Below, in pieces: positions 33,966 to 45,570 of a DNA stretch of 64,000 nt. The DNA is taken from contig NW_026262666.1 in the NCBI RefSeq assembly GCF_021869535.1, positions 124,001 through 188,000 of the forward strand, given 5' to 3'. The first letter of the stretch is position 1. Each line of letters starts with the position of its first letter. The stretch is from Mytilus californianus (lineage: Eukaryota; Mollusca; Bivalvia; Mytilida; Mytilidae). Position numbers and translations under genes: made by a program. The notes under the pieces are model-generated. The model saw only the letters and a list, made by a program, of their open reading frames with translations. It did no database searches and was not told the origin of the DNA.

Positions 33966-34079
33966 TCCTCCAAGATCGAATTTAATATAAGTTTTGCATG
34001 TCCCATCCATAGTCTAAAGCGAGATCAAAACCTTCCCCAAATAACCCGATATACAAAATAACAAGAAAATCAAACAAAT

Positions 34080-34430
34080 TATTTTGTTGCTACAAAAATA
34101 AAGGCAACAGTACTATACCGCTGTTCAATAGTCATAAATCGATTAAGCAAAAACAAATCCGGGTTACAAACTCAAACCGAGGGAAATACATCAACTATAA
34201 GAGGAAAACAACGGAACAACAGAAACATTGAACTGCAACAAAAACAAACGCCAACATACATAGAAACGGACTATTTGATAACAACTGCCATATTCCTGAC
34301 TTGGCACAGGACATTTGAAGAAAAAAATGGCGGGTTGAACCTGGTTTTATGGCTAGCCAAACCTCCCGCTAAATGGCAACGTTAAAAATACCGCTAAAAT
34401 GATAACACTACGTGACAGGAATACAGTACA
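34080..34430 (+). repeat. Dispersed repeat (CATATTCCTGACTTGG family)
   Basis: 'TATACCGCTGTTCAATAGTC', 'AAACAAATCCGGGTTACAAA', then 'CATATTCCTGACTTGGCACA' and 'CCTGGTTTTATGGCTAGCCA'. The first half is shared with 63594-63745 and the second with 24690-25010. Confidence 0.8.
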
Positions 34431-34490
34431 AACAAAAGCAAGAACACTCAGCACAGAGAAATGCATACATAAATAATATAATAGTACATT

Positions 34491-34770
34491 ACACGTGGTG
34501 TTAAATGAGAGACAGATTTTCGCTTTAATATTTTGTAAACACTTGGTTAATAAATCTGATATAATAAGTTACATTAGAAAAGTGTTAAGAGATTTTTTAA
34601 ACGGAAAGAACTGATGGGGATTGCTGAACAAAAATGTTTGATGCTCAGCGGTTTAAGAATAGGAAGAGGGGAAAATGAAAACACAAGTGGTGTTTAAAGA
34701 GAGACATGATTTCGCTTTAATGTTTTGTAAACACTTGGTTAATACATTGGATATAATAAGTTACATTAAA
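34491..34770 (+). repeat. Tandem duplication (192-bp spacing) upstream of the second VWA gene
   Basis: 34491-34577 and 34681-34770 are near copies: GTGGTGTTAAATGAGAGACA versus GTGGTGTTTAAAGAGAGACA, then 'TTTCGCTTTAAT', 'TTTTGTAAACACTTGGTTAA' and ATAATAAGTTACATTA. All matched positions are 192 bp apart. The second copy ends about 97 bp before the TATA box. Confidence 0.88.
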
Positions 34771-34779
34771 GGGATACGT

Positions 34780-34918
34780 TGTGGAGAGCTTTTACTATGG
34801 CTAAGTACTTCAAGTACTCTCAATGGTACTTATCAAATGTTAATCCCAATGATTCAGTCAAAATACTATAAATATATCGAATTGATTCAGAATATATATT
34901 AACGTTCAGACTGTAATC
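34780..34918 (+). promoter_or_regulatory. TATA promoter of the second VWA gene
   Basis: TATAAATA at 34867-34874 and 'AACGTTCAGACTGTAATC' immediately before the ATG. The same block order as in the first gene (AGTACTCTCAA, TTATCAA, CAATGATTCA, CTATAAATAT) shows that core promoter and 5' UTR were duplicated with the gene. Confidence 0.7.
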
Positions 34919-36412
34919 ATGGAACGAGCTTGTTATATTGCAGTTTTACTGTGTACTACTTTGGTATGTATTGCTAAGTCAAGAACTCTCAGGGAAGATA
35001 TTGGCATGACACCAGAACATCGCATGCCACCAATTGATGATCCAAGACTTGTCAGGCGGCCACCGATCGAGCGTAAAGAACTTGTCAGGCTACCAATCGA
35101 TCCTGAAGAACCCGACATGCTATGGCCACCAATCGATCGACCAGAACCTGTGAGACCACCAATTGATCCTCCAACAACCAGATCCACTAGAAATCAACAA
35201 CCCTCAGTTTCTCTCGAACACCCTCTTGATCTAGCTTTTATCATGGATACTACAGGAAGCATGTCTTCTTATATTCATAGTGCGAAGGCAAATATTCGAA
35301 AAATTGTCAACGCCATTGTAAAAAATTCGCAAAGTAGAGTTCGGTTGGCCTTAGTGGAATACAGAGATCATCCACCCCAGGACAATTCGTTTGTGACAAG
35401 AACACATGACTTTACTGAATCTGTGGAAACAATGATAACATGGCTGGACAATGCAAAAGCACAAGGAGGTGGCGACACACCGGAAGCTGTTGCTGATGCT
35501 TTGAATGAAGCAGCAATGTTATCATGGAATACGGAATCAACTAAAATCAGTATTATGGTTTCCGATGCTCCGCCTCATGCTTTGGATCCTTCTAGAGATA
35601 GTTCATTTCATAGCGGGTGTCCGAATGAACACGACCCAATGCAAACTATACGAGAATTGGCTAAATTGGGTATAACATTATATACTGTTGGTATTGAGCC
35701 ATCTATTAATAAATACAAGGACTTTTTTGAAGCCCTGGCTTTCTTAACAGGTGGACAATATGTGCCCATGAGAAACCCATATCAGCTAATAAATGTCATA
35801 ATTGGAGGCGCTCAGGAACAACTGTCTTTAAATAAATTCACATCGGAAGTAAAAAATGAAGTCGAAAAATATGTTGATCGTGGCGAAGAAGTTGATGAAA
35901 TGGTAATTGCTCAAACTGTCTATCAGAGACTGAACACTCAAGGTGTAAAAACTAAGCACCTTACAAAAAACAGCAAGGCGTTGGAGGGACCATCGTCTAC
36001 AGCAAAATTGTTAGCCGATCTGTCATCCATGGCTGATGTAAGGAGGAAATTAGGAAACGACGTTAAATTAAAAAGGCGAGGACACGGAAGAAGATTGAAA
36101 ACAAGAGTACATTATGACAGGCCTTCGGTGGAACGTGAGGATATGATTCCCAGATATGTTTCATCTAGTGATAGAAGGAGAGGTTCGTCGTCTTATGCAC
36201 ATTTAAGGCCTAGTCGCCCAAAACCCGAATTTCATAGATCGTCATATGGTGTAGGACCCAGATATATGTCACATACGTATAGAATAAAAGGATATTCTGG
36301 TGTTCTGTCTTATGTAGAACCATCGAGAGAAAAATTTTCAACTGTCGAATCGAGTGTTAGCCTAGATCAAATTGAAAGGTTGGTGAAAAAAGAAACATCT
36401 AGACTAAAATGA
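34919..36412 (+). CDS. Secreted VWA-domain protein, copy 2 (497 aa, intronless)
   Basis: Paralogue of the gene at 25404. Signal peptide (MERACYIAVLLCTTLVCIAK), then a longer Pro-rich linker with five PPI(D/E) or LPID units, then a VWA domain with the same MIDAS (DTTGSMS, GGGDTPEA, VSDAPPH) almost identical over some 190 residues. Differences cluster in the linker and in the basic C-terminal tail, which is Arg/Ser/Tyr-rich and ends DQIERLVKKETSRLK. This contrast suggests constraint on the VWA fold with freer change in the linker and tail. The lack of introns in both copies, with conserved promoters and flanks, argues that the ancestor was already intronless before a DNA-level duplication. A poly(A) signal AATAAA is at 36585-36590. 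As for copy 1, extracellular metal-dependent binding is likely; the partner is unknown. Confidence 0.9.
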   Translation: MERACYIAVLLCTTLVCIAKSRTLREDIGMTPEHRMPPIDDPRLVRRPPIERKELVRLPIDPEEPDMLWPPIDRPEPVRPPIDPPTTRSTRNQQPSVSLEHPLDLAFIMDTTGSMSSYIHSAKANIRKIVNAIVKNSQSRVRLALVEYRDHPPQDNSFVTRTHDFTESVETMITWLDNAKAQGGGDTPEAVADALNEAAMLSWNTESTKISIMVSDAPPHALDPSRDSSFHSGCPNEHDPMQTIRELAKLGITLYTVGIEPSINKYKDFFEALAFLTGGQYVPMRNPYQLINVIIGGAQEQLSLNKFTSEVKNEVEKYVDRGEEVDEMVIAQTVYQRLNTQGVKTKHLTKNSKALEGPSSTAKLLADLSSMADVRRKLGNDVKLKRRGHGRRLKTRVHYDRPSVEREDMIPRYVSSSDRRRGSSSYAHLRPSRPKPEFHRSSYGVGPRYMSHTYRIKGYSGVLSYVEPSREKFSTVESSVSLDQIERLVKKETSRLK

Positions 36413-36584
36413 AGCAACCGGCGAATATATATCTAGCTTAATACATTATCGCTATTGCTCATAAATTGCGGGGAAAATGACTGTGTAATCTAACAAGTAT
36501 GAGGCTATAGCAGTGGACTAATTACTGAATATCAAATCAGAACTTTAAAACATTTCTATCAATATATATGTTGATAATTATTGA

Positions 36585-36590
36585 AATAAA
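36585..36590 (+). terminator. Poly(A) signal of the second VWA gene
   Basis: AATAAA 173 bp after the stop codon, in AT-rich DNA. It is the first canonical hexamer downstream of the gene. Confidence 0.5.
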
Positions 36591-36721
36591 TATCAGAAAC
36601 ATTGGCATGGTGTATTATGATATCATGAGCTATATTTGATATCAGCTGAGGAAATTCAGTAGTTTCATTTGACATGTTTTAATGTTTTAAACTATTGAAT
36701 AATTGCTTTCATGTTAAGTAA

Positions 36722-36900
36722 ACTTATCATGAATACCAGGATCAAAATTGTGTACGCCAGAAGCGCGTTTCTTCTATAAAAGACTCATCAGTGACGCTCG
36801 AATCAAAAATAATTTTAAAGCATAATAGAGTACGAAGTTGAAGAGCATTGAAGACCAAAAATTCGCATGTCCTTATTGTGTCCATTATTGAATACAAATC
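36722..36900 (+). repeat. Dispersed mussel repeat (CAGTGACGCTCGAAT family), copy 4
   Basis: 'GAATACCAGGATCAAAATTG' then 'AAAGACTCATCAGTGACGCT' CGAATCAAAA, then ATAGAGTACGAAGTTGAAGA. Confidence 0.88.
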
Positions 36901-37079
36901 TGCTTCTTATATTATAAGAATGATATATGAATAAGCCTTGTTATTTTATCTATAGTGTTGATAAAATTCATTTAATGTTAGAGTATTTAAAAAGCAAGAC
37001 ATCACGCTGTTAATGTCGCATGAATCATAAGGCTGAAAAAGGTTACAAAATGTACATTTACATCTTCTACTGTTTTAAT

Positions 37080-37340
37080 ATAAAAATAACACTATTTCGT
37101 GCGTCCGCAGAGCTTTGTTTTTATTAACCTTCATCACAAAAGCTAAATCCAAGCACTTGAAAGCTAGAGATGTATAAATATGTAGAAATCTTAGGAGGTA
37201 AAATTTTACCAGAAGAGACCTAAAAAATGAAAACAATACGTTATATAAATTTCATGCGTCCGAAGCGCTTTTCTGGATTTACCTTCATCAGGAACGCTCA
37301 AAGCCAAGGATTTATAAGAACCGAAACAATTGATTAGCTG
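37080..37340. repeat. Two copies of the AAATCCAGAAAAGC family (inverted)
   Basis: 'GCGCTTTTCTGGATTTACCT' TCATCAGGAACGCTC near 37267 is the inverse of 31680-31720. A diverged copy 'GAGCTTTGTTTTTATTAACC' TTCATCACAAAAGC lies at about 37112. Confidence 0.6.
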
Positions 37341-37724
37341 TATGACCAAAAATAACCTTAAAAAATGCCAAATCCATCTAAGGCCAACTTTATTTAAGGG
37401 AGTTGAATCCTTAGTTTATTTATAATTTCAAAACTAATAAAATGCTCCGCTGGGCGCAGCTTGATACAATCGCAGAGGTCGAACCCTGAACAGTTGGGGC
37501 AAGTATGGATACAACATTCAAGCTTGATACAGCACTGAATTTGGATTGTGATTAAATATTTGACACAGCATAGGTTTCTGAATTAATTTACCTATTCAAA
37601 CCATATCATTATTATTTGCTTTTATATATAAATCAGAAACAACCAATTTAAAATGGAAAATTTTAAAGAAAAAAAAAGGAAAAAAAAGGGAAAAAAAATC
37701 CCTCCCTCAAATTTTTTGAACCCC
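37341..37724. other. No gene seen
   Basis: Contains a purine-rich AAAAAAAGGAAAAAAAAGGG stretch near 37670 and otherwise unassigned sequence. Confidence 0.4.
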
Positions 37725-38705
37725 CTTATGATTCATCACCCCCAAACAAAATCCCAGCCTTCCCTTTGTAATATGGTACCTTGCAGTTTCAGAGAGATCC
37801 ATACAATTGAACACAAGTTATTTTCTGAAACTAGAAAAATGCTTGTTTTTGGCCCGTTTTTGGCCAAAAATTCCTAAACGTTTAAGGCAATTACCCCAAA
37901 ACTCAAACCCAGCTTTCCTTTTGTGATATGGAACCTTGTAGTACACTTTCATAAAGTTCCATACACTTACACACAAGTTATTGTCCTGAAACTAGAAAAA
38001 TGCTTGTTTTTTGCCCCTTTTTTGCCCCTAATTCCTAAAATTTTGAGGCAATTACCCCCAAAATCAATCCCAGCCTTCCCTTTGTGATATGGTACCTTGC
38101 AGTACAATTTCAGAGAGATCCATACACTTGAACACTAGTTATTGTCTGGAAACTAGAAAAATGCTTATTTTTGGCCCCTTTTTGGCCCCTTATTCCTAAA
38201 CGTTTAAGGCAATTACCCTCAAACTCAATTCCAGCTTTCCCTTCGTGATATGGAACCTTGTAGTACAATTTCAGAAAGATCCATACACCTACACACAAGT
38301 TATTGTCATGAAACTAGAAAAATGCTTGTTTTTTGCCCCTTTTTGGCCCCTAATTCCTAAAATTCTGAAGCAATTACCCCCAAAATCAATTCCAGCATTC
38401 CCTTTATGATATGGAACCTTGTGGTACAATGTCAGAGAGATCCAAACACACAAGTTATGTCTGGAAGTTACAAAAATGCTTATTTTTGGCCCCTTTTTGG
38501 CCCCTTATTCCTTAACTGTTTGTACCATAACCATCAAAATCAATCCCAACCTTCCTTTTGTGGTATTGAACCTTATGGTAAAATTTCATAGAGATCCGTT
38601 CACTTAAACTAAAGTTAGAGTGCGAAAACCAATGTGTCTTCGGACGACGACGACGCCAACGTCATACCAATATTCGAAATTTTTTTGCGGTCGTATAAAA
38701 ATAGT
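37725..38705. repeat. Tandem array, 155-162-bp unit x 6
   Basis: The landmark CCAGCCTTCCC (and variants) recurs at 37754, 37909, 38069, 38231, 38392 and 38546. Each unit carries 'GATATGGAACCTTGTAGTAC', 'TTTCAGAGAGATCCATACAC' and TGCTTGTTTTTGGCCCCTTT. The array ends with a unique CG-rich tail 'TCGGACGACGACGACGCCAA' near 38641, which may be the element terminus. The frame is broken repeatedly, so it is not coding. Confidence 0.9.
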
Positions 38706-38889
38706 TAAATTTAGCTAAGGTAATCTTTTCCTCTCAAGGGAGTTGGAATCTTAGTTTCTTACTTTATCAGCGAGAAATTTAGGAAAATGTTATTAAAGTA
38801 CTAAATTCCTTTCTACTGAGCTGATGATGCAATCCGGCCTTTAAATATCCCTATATATCTAATATACTTGATATTTATTACTTATCTAA

Positions 38890-41400
38890 CGTCCTTGACC
38901 TGTAGGTATCCCTTTCTTGTGCTGTACAATGACAATAAACTGTCTAATGGGGTTGACCTGTAGATATCTGTTGATTTTTGTGTTGTTTGGATACTGTTTC
39001 TGTTATGCACAGTGTATCTTTGGTGTCATATATCAACAAACTATCCAGTTGAAATGACATGCATATGTATAAATTGTGTTGATTATATACTGTTTCTGTT
39101 ATGCCTAATGTCAATGAACTGTCTATTGGGATTGACCTGTAGATATATATTTCGTTTGTTTTTCTCTCTTGATAGCCAGAGTCAATGAACTGTCTATTGG
39201 GAATGACCTGTAGATATATATTTCGTTTGTTTTTCTCTCTTGATAGCCAGAGTCAATGAACTGTCTATTGGGATTGACCTGTAGATATATATTTCGTTTG
39301 TTTTTCTCTCTTGATAGCCAGAGTCAATGAACTGTCTAATGGGATTGACCTGTAGATATATATTTCTTTTGTTTTTTCTCTCTTGATAGCCAGAGTCAAT
39401 GAACTGTCTATTGGGATTGACCTGTAGATATATATTTCGTTTGTTTTTCTCTCTTGATAGCCAGAGTTAATGAACTGTCTAATGGGATTGACCTGTAGAT
39501 ATATATTTCGTTTGTTTTTCTCTCTTGATAGCCAGAGTTAATGAACTGTCTAATGGGATTGACCTGTAGATATATATTTCGTTTGTTTTTCTCTCTTGAT
39601 AGCCAGAGTCAATGAACTGTGTATTGGGATTGACCTGTAGGTATATATTTCGTTTGTTTTTCTCTCTTGATAGCCAGAGTCAATGAACTGTCTATTGGGA
39701 TTGACCTGTAGATATATATTTCGTTTGTTTTTCTCTCTTGATAGCCAGAGTCAATGAACTGTCTATTGAGATTGACCTGTAGATATATATTTCGTTTGTT
39801 TTTCTCTCTTGATAGCCAGAGTCAATGAACTGTCTATTGGGATTGACCTGTAGATATATATTTCGTTTGTTTTTCTCTCTTGATAGCCAGAGTCAATGAA
39901 CTGTCTATTGGGGTTGATCTGTAAATATATGTTGTTTTCGTGGCAGTTTTTAAATTTAGAGATAATACACAGTCTTCTAGAATTTATCTATAGTAAAGTT
40001 GTTTTTGTGATGTCTATTTGATATCACAAACAAACTGCCATATGGAGTTGACCTGTTAATATCTATTTTAGTTATGTTTTGTTTGGTTGCAGTCTCTTTG
40101 ATGTACATGCCAATGAACTGTCTAGTAGGGTTGATATGTTGATATCTATTGCTTTATGATGTTCAGTGCCCATGAATTATCTAATGGAATTGACCTTAAG
40201 ATATCTTGTTTTTGATGGGTGCCTCTCCCATTGATGTCATGTGACAATCACTTGTCTACTGGGTTGACTTATAGATATCTCGTGTTTGTTGGTAGCTCTC
40301 TCATTGATGTGCATGCAAATGAACTGTCTACTGGGGTTAACCGGTAGATATCTTGTTTTATTAGGTGGCTCTCTCGTTGCTGTTCCGTGGCAATGACTTG
40401 TCTACTAAGGTTGACCTAAAGATATCTTGTTTTTGTTGGGTGGCGCTTCATTGATGTCCTGTGACAGTCACTTGTAGATATCTTGCTTTTGTTGGGTGTT
40501 TCTCTCATTGATGTCCTGTGACAATGACTTGTCTACTGGGGTTGATCTAAAGATGTCTTGGTTTTTTTTCGGTGGCGCTCTCATTGATGTCCTGTGACAA
40601 TGACTTGTCTACTATGGGTGATCTGTAGATATATTTTTTTTTATGTGGCATTTTATTGATGTCCAGTGACAATGACATTTCTTTTGTCTCACTCATTGAT
40701 GAACATGCTAATTAACTGATATCTTGTTTTTGTTAGGTATCTCTCTCATTGATGTAAATGCCAATGAACTGACATCTTGTTTTCGGTGGGTGTCTCTCTC
40801 ATTGATGTACATGCCAATTAACTGATATCTTGTTTTTGTTAGGTGTTTCTCTCATTGATGTACATGCCAATGAACTTTCTACTGGGGTTAACCAATAGAT
40901 ATCTTGTTTATGTTGGGTGACTCACTCGTTGATGTACATGCTAATGAACTGATATCTTGTTTTTGACAGGGTGTCTCTCTCATTGATGAACATTTTTATG
41001 AACTGATATCTTGTTTTCGTTGGGTGTCTCTCTCATTGATGTACATGCCAATTAACTGATTTATTGTTTTTGTTAGGTGTCTCTCTCATTGATGTACATG
41101 CCAATTAACTGATATATTGTTTTTGTTAGGTGTCTCTCTCATTGATGTACATGCCAATGAACTGACATCTTGTTTTCGTTGGGTGTGTCTCTCTCATTGA
41201 TGTACATGCCAATGAACTGTCTACTGGGGTTGACCAATAGAAATCTCGTTTGTTGTTGGGTGGCTCTCTTGTTGATGTACATGCTAAGGAACTGATATCT
41301 TGTTTTTGACAGGGTGTTACTCTCATTGTTGGGTGGCTCTCTCGTTGATGTACATGCTAATGAACTGTCTACAGGGGTTGGCCTGTAGATATCTTGTTTA
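38890..41400. repeat. Minisatellite with homogeneous 71-bp core and decayed flank
   Basis: The core 39120-39930 has about eleven units of 71 bp (GACCTGTAGATATATATTTC ... CTCTCTTGATAGCCAGAGTC AATGAACTGTCTATTGGGATT); unit starts at 39134, 39205 and 39276 confirm the period. From 39930 to 41400 the units become irregular (about 50-75 bp, 'CTCTCTCATTGATGTACATG' CCAATGAACTGATATCTTG). The shared AATGAACTG and GATATC-T landmarks show a common origin. Confidence 0.9.
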
Positions 41401-41540
41401 AAACTTGTTGATTTGAACCAGAGAAAAGAGAAAACAAAAAACCAAAAGGTACAAAAGTTATTGTATTCATAATTAACATTCATAATATAAACATAAATAC
41501 TAGATTGCATTTATATTGATGTGATAGCACAATAAATCTA

Positions 41541-41710
41541 GCTAACTAAATGGCTTCTTAAAAATACTTAAAAATCTGGCTAATCAAATGGCTCTTTATA
41601 AATACTTAGAAATCTGGCTAATCAAATGGCTCTTTATAAATACTTACAAATCTGGCTAATCGAATGGCTTCTTAAAAAAACTTAGAAATTGGGCTTAACA
41701 AATGGCCTCT
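41541..41710. repeat. Tandem repeat, 38-bp unit x about 4.4
   Basis: GGCTCTTTATAAATACTTAG AAATCTGGCTAATCAAAT repeated, with decayed first and last copies. Confidence 0.88.
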
Positions 41711-43789
41711 AATGAATACTTATATAGCAATGATGCCAAAAAAAAAATCAATGTACTTGATTGAATAACTATCCCCAAGTAGTATGACATGATTATTTTC
41801 TCAAGGATTCCTACTTAAATAAAACAATCAAGTATGATGTAGTAGTTGTTCAAAATGAAAGTACATATATAAATCTCATTAAAGTGCGCAAAATATCTTT
41901 CAGGAAATTTTCCATCGTACCATTGGGGGTCTCATTTGGGGGGGAATGAAATAATAACACTTGTAATTTCACATGTTCTTCCAGACTTCTTTCTAGTTTT
42001 CACGCTAAATAATTTGACTTTCACAAGTCACGTTCACAAAAAATCAGGGAATCCCGCATCACGCATATACTCCAATGAGACCACACCATTTGTGTAACAT
42101 ATAATCATGATACTAAATGACTTATTTTGAAAACACTGAAATCCTAAATCATAACAGTAGGTGCAAGGAGCACCTTAATTGCACTTGCAAATCATGTTGT
42201 ATGACTGCCAATGAGACAACTATCCATCAATGATCAAATGACTTAGATGTTAACAAATATATGATTAAAAACTTGATCTTAGTTGTCTGTACAAATATAA
42301 TTAACAAAAACCCTTGTGAGCTGTAATGAATGCTGTAAGTGAGAAAATGTGTTTTTCTTTGATTTTTGCTGGGGTTTTTTTCTGTTTGTTTTGCTGTTGC
42401 CAAAATTCCTAATTTCTGTTATTTTGATTCATTTATTTTTTCTTCTCTCCTTTTTTAAATATACGGAAAATTCTATATTGATATATGTATTATTTGGATA
42501 TATCATAATTTAGAAATGTATATATTTCAGACATAAGTAAACTAATAAGTACTAACCAAATTATTATATACTACTAATGGTTAACGCGGCCGTGATAAGG
42601 TACCGGTATTTTCTGTATCCAACTAACAAATGTTAAAATTATCAATAAGATATGACATACATAAAAAAAAAAAAAAACTTGATCTTTAAAAATGTCTTTC
42701 TGGCTCAAATATTTTTTTGAAAACCTTGGTTTTAACACTACTTTTTATATGTTTAAAAACTTTATGAACTGAAAACTTAATGTTTCATTCCAATCATGTG
42801 AATACAGCAACTTTACCTTACAGGATTCTGGGACTTACACCAAGAAATTAATTACAAAAGATATGACCAAGAAATATTTTCAAAAGCCACATGTTATCAC
42901 TACTGGTTTGTGATGTAGCTCATTTAACCACATGTTTACATGTATAGGCGTATCAATTACAGATAAAGGGAAATAACTCTAACTGACTTTAGTTGTCCTA
43001 ACATAAACATAAACCATGGAGACATTGGAAAACTTAACAGGATGACATTTTGTGAAAACTCCCATTTTGATTTTTGCTACAAATTTTTATTTTAAATAAT
43101 ACAAGGGTCAAACTAATTAGTCTAGCACTTATGCTGGTGATGAGTCTCACTAAAAGAAGCATTTGCATTAAATTTATGTTTGACACAATGAATATACTTT
43201 GGATTTTAAACTTTTTAGATATTGGTTCTCTGCTCTCTCATTTTGCTCTTTATAAAAATATCCCATTGTGATTCATATCAATGTTCTGAAATTCACTTTT
43301 TTAATTAGATGCTGAAACCTGATTTATGGCGTTCTCAATCACTTCTCTTTGACCATTTGTATCACAGTTTTACCTCAAGCATGACCTTGTGCAACTTTTT
43401 CAAATGAATATTACCTACTTACTTATCCTCTTCATCCCCAGTAAGACATTAGGTCACGAGTAGTTAAAATAAATATCTCTGATTTCGTTATCCTCATAAT
43501 GAGGTTATATATACGAGCACGCGAGTTAATATAGATGAAAATTTTGATCAGATTGAAACAACATAGGAAAAATTTCCGATGCTAATAGTAGCTACTATTC
43601 ATTGTTTACTGTTAAGTTGAAAGCCTATCGACCAGGTTTAGGTTAGAGAAATGATTCAGTTCTTTTTAAACAGCATTCGACGTTAGTCGCAGAATGCGAG
43701 GAATACAGAATACAATTTGAAGGTGGCGGCGGCAACACCGTAAACCTTTTGTATAGTTTTATATTTCAGCGGCTAGAGGAATTGAATGG
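41711..43789. other. No gene seen; one repeat fragment
   Basis: A short fragment at about 42190-42245 (TGACTGCCAATGAGACAACT) belongs to the tail family of Penelope-like element 2. The rest is AT-rich without recognisable exons. The 65-residue ORF at 43074-43271 is AT-driven. Confidence 0.45.
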
Positions 43790-44300
43790 TCCCTACTTTT
43801 TATATAGATCCATTATGGTACGAAGTTTTTGCTGTCATATAATCATTGTTCTTGATCTCATTTTCATGGCTTAGTGACTGCTAAAAAAACTGTATAGCTT
43901 TTTTTCGTCATATGAATGTCTCACTTATCATGGGTTCTAGGATAACCATATTTGGTTACTAATATATGGTATCCTTTGCAAGGTTTACATGTCCGTCAGA
44001 CATGGTTCACCTGACCTCGACCTCATTTCATGGATCAGTGAACATTGATAATATTGATTTTGTGTAATACTTGTTGTATAATATAAAAGATAAGGAGATG
44101 TAGAAGTAAGCAATTATACGCAACCGACCGACCTTCAACAATGAGAAAAACTCAAATAGTATGGTCGGATGTTAAAGGCACCGATATGAAAAAAATTGCA
44201 ACATTTCGTTTGAGAAACCTAACGGCCTAATCTATAACAAAACAATTTCAGAAAAAACAATATGACAAACATGAACCAACGACAACCACTCAAATACTGG
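43790..44300. repeat. Diverged dispersed repeat mixture
   Basis: 'CATGGTTCACCTGACCTCGA' CCTCATTTCATGG near 44001 looks like a common bivalve repeat. 44090-44300 (AAGGAGATGTAGAAG, CTTCAACAATGAG, AACGGCCTAATC, ACGACAACCACT) is a diverged copy of the Penelope-like 2 tail. Confidence 0.5.
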
Positions 44301-44539
44301 CTCGATCCTGACATTTGATGATGTCTTTTCATTAGCATTTAGTAAGGGGACGACTATTTGATTTCGAAGAGGTGAGGGGAGGAGGATTTTGAGAATGAAT
44401 AAATTGGCCTGGTATGAACTGAAAATAACTGGCGTTGCACAAGACAGGATGAAAATGAATCCTGTAGGATAGTTGAGGATTTAAATGTGCAAAAAAGTGG
44501 AAATTGAAGTTTTCGCGCAGCAAAGCCGCTAAAAATATA

Positions 44540-45262
44540 TAAAAAGGAGATGTGGTATGATTGTCAATGAGACAACTCTTCATAATAGACCAAATGACAC
44601 AGAAATTAATAACTATATGTCATCGTACAGCCATTAACAATGAGCAAAGCTCATACCGCATAGTCAGCTTTAAAAGGCCCCGAAATGACAAATGTAAAAC
44701 ATTTCAAACGAGAAATCTAACGGCCTAATTTATGTAGAAAATAATGAACGAAAAACAAATATGTAACACAGCAATAAACGACAACCACCGAATTACAGGT
44801 TCCTGACTTTGGACAGGCACATACAGAATTTGGCAAGGTTAGACTTATTTAAAGGCGCCAACTCTCCCCTAACCTAGGACAGTGGTATAACAGAACAACA
44901 TAATAACAAACTATAAAAATCAGTTGAAAAATGCTTAACTCATCAGATGGATACAAATAGAAATACATCTAACAAAACACAAAGTGGACGTGGACGGGAA
45001 CTTGTACATCTCAACAACAAAGACACTAAGTAAAGATCTGTGAGTACTCGCACTTACTGACAGCTAGTTCAAAGCCAATAACAACTAATAAAGATAATTC
45101 ATGCATTTAAGAATAAATAATTAATCAGTACACATCCAACATCCAATGGATTTAGTGTCAAAACGTCACAAACAGTCAGAGAAAAACATGACCTTACGCA
45201 ATCTCAAGATACAGGTATCGACAGATTGTAGAGCCATGAATGTGCATGCGTAACAACAGATG
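44540..45262 (-). repeat. 5'-truncated copy of the Penelope-like 2 tail
   Basis: On the plus strand it begins AAAGGAGATGTGGTATGATT and continues with 'CAATGAGACAACT', 'CTAACGGCCTAATTTATGTA', 'CCTAACCTAGGACAGTGG', 'GAGTACTCGCACTTACTGAC' and 'TTAGTGTCAAAACGTCACAA'. The same order of blocks occurs at 46027-47040, where it continues into reverse transcriptase remnants. Here the coding part is absent. Confidence 0.75.
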
Positions 45263-45349
45263 AAAACAAGTTGTCAATCCGGAAAAAAATGTCCTGCCGT
45301 CAGCAGCCTGCAATTCAGTGTTGGTGTTGGTTGCTGTCTGTTGTATCTG

Positions 45350-45376
45350 TTTTTTTTTTGTTGTTGTTGTTGTTGT
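45350..45376. repeat. (TTG)n microsatellite
   Basis: T-run followed by six TTG units. Confidence 0.9.
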
Positions 45377-45439
45377 CATAAATGAGAACGTTAGTTTTTT
45401 CGTTTGGATTGTTTCACAATTTGTTTTGTAGGGGCCTTT

Positions 45440-45570
45440 AATAGCTGATCATATAAATAAACTCATCATAGATACCAGGATAGAAATTTTGTATTTGCGC
45501 CAGACGAGCATTTCGTCTACAAAAGACGACTCATCAGTGACGCTCGATTCAAAAAAAGTTAAAATAATTT
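45440..45570 (+). repeat. Dispersed mussel repeat (CAGTGACGCTCGAAT family), copy 5
   Basis: 'AAACTCATCATAGATACCAG' GATAGAAATTTTG, then 'CATCAGTGACGCTCGATTC'. The right part is shorter than in other copies. Confidence 0.88.

Noticed and set aside
34933-35187. Gly/Ser-rich minus-strand ORF
   Set aside because: Antisense shadow of the Pro-rich linker of the second VWA gene.
43074-43271. 65-codon plus-strand ORF with a hydrophobic N-terminus
   Set aside because: AT-driven composition, no motif, no splice or promoter support.
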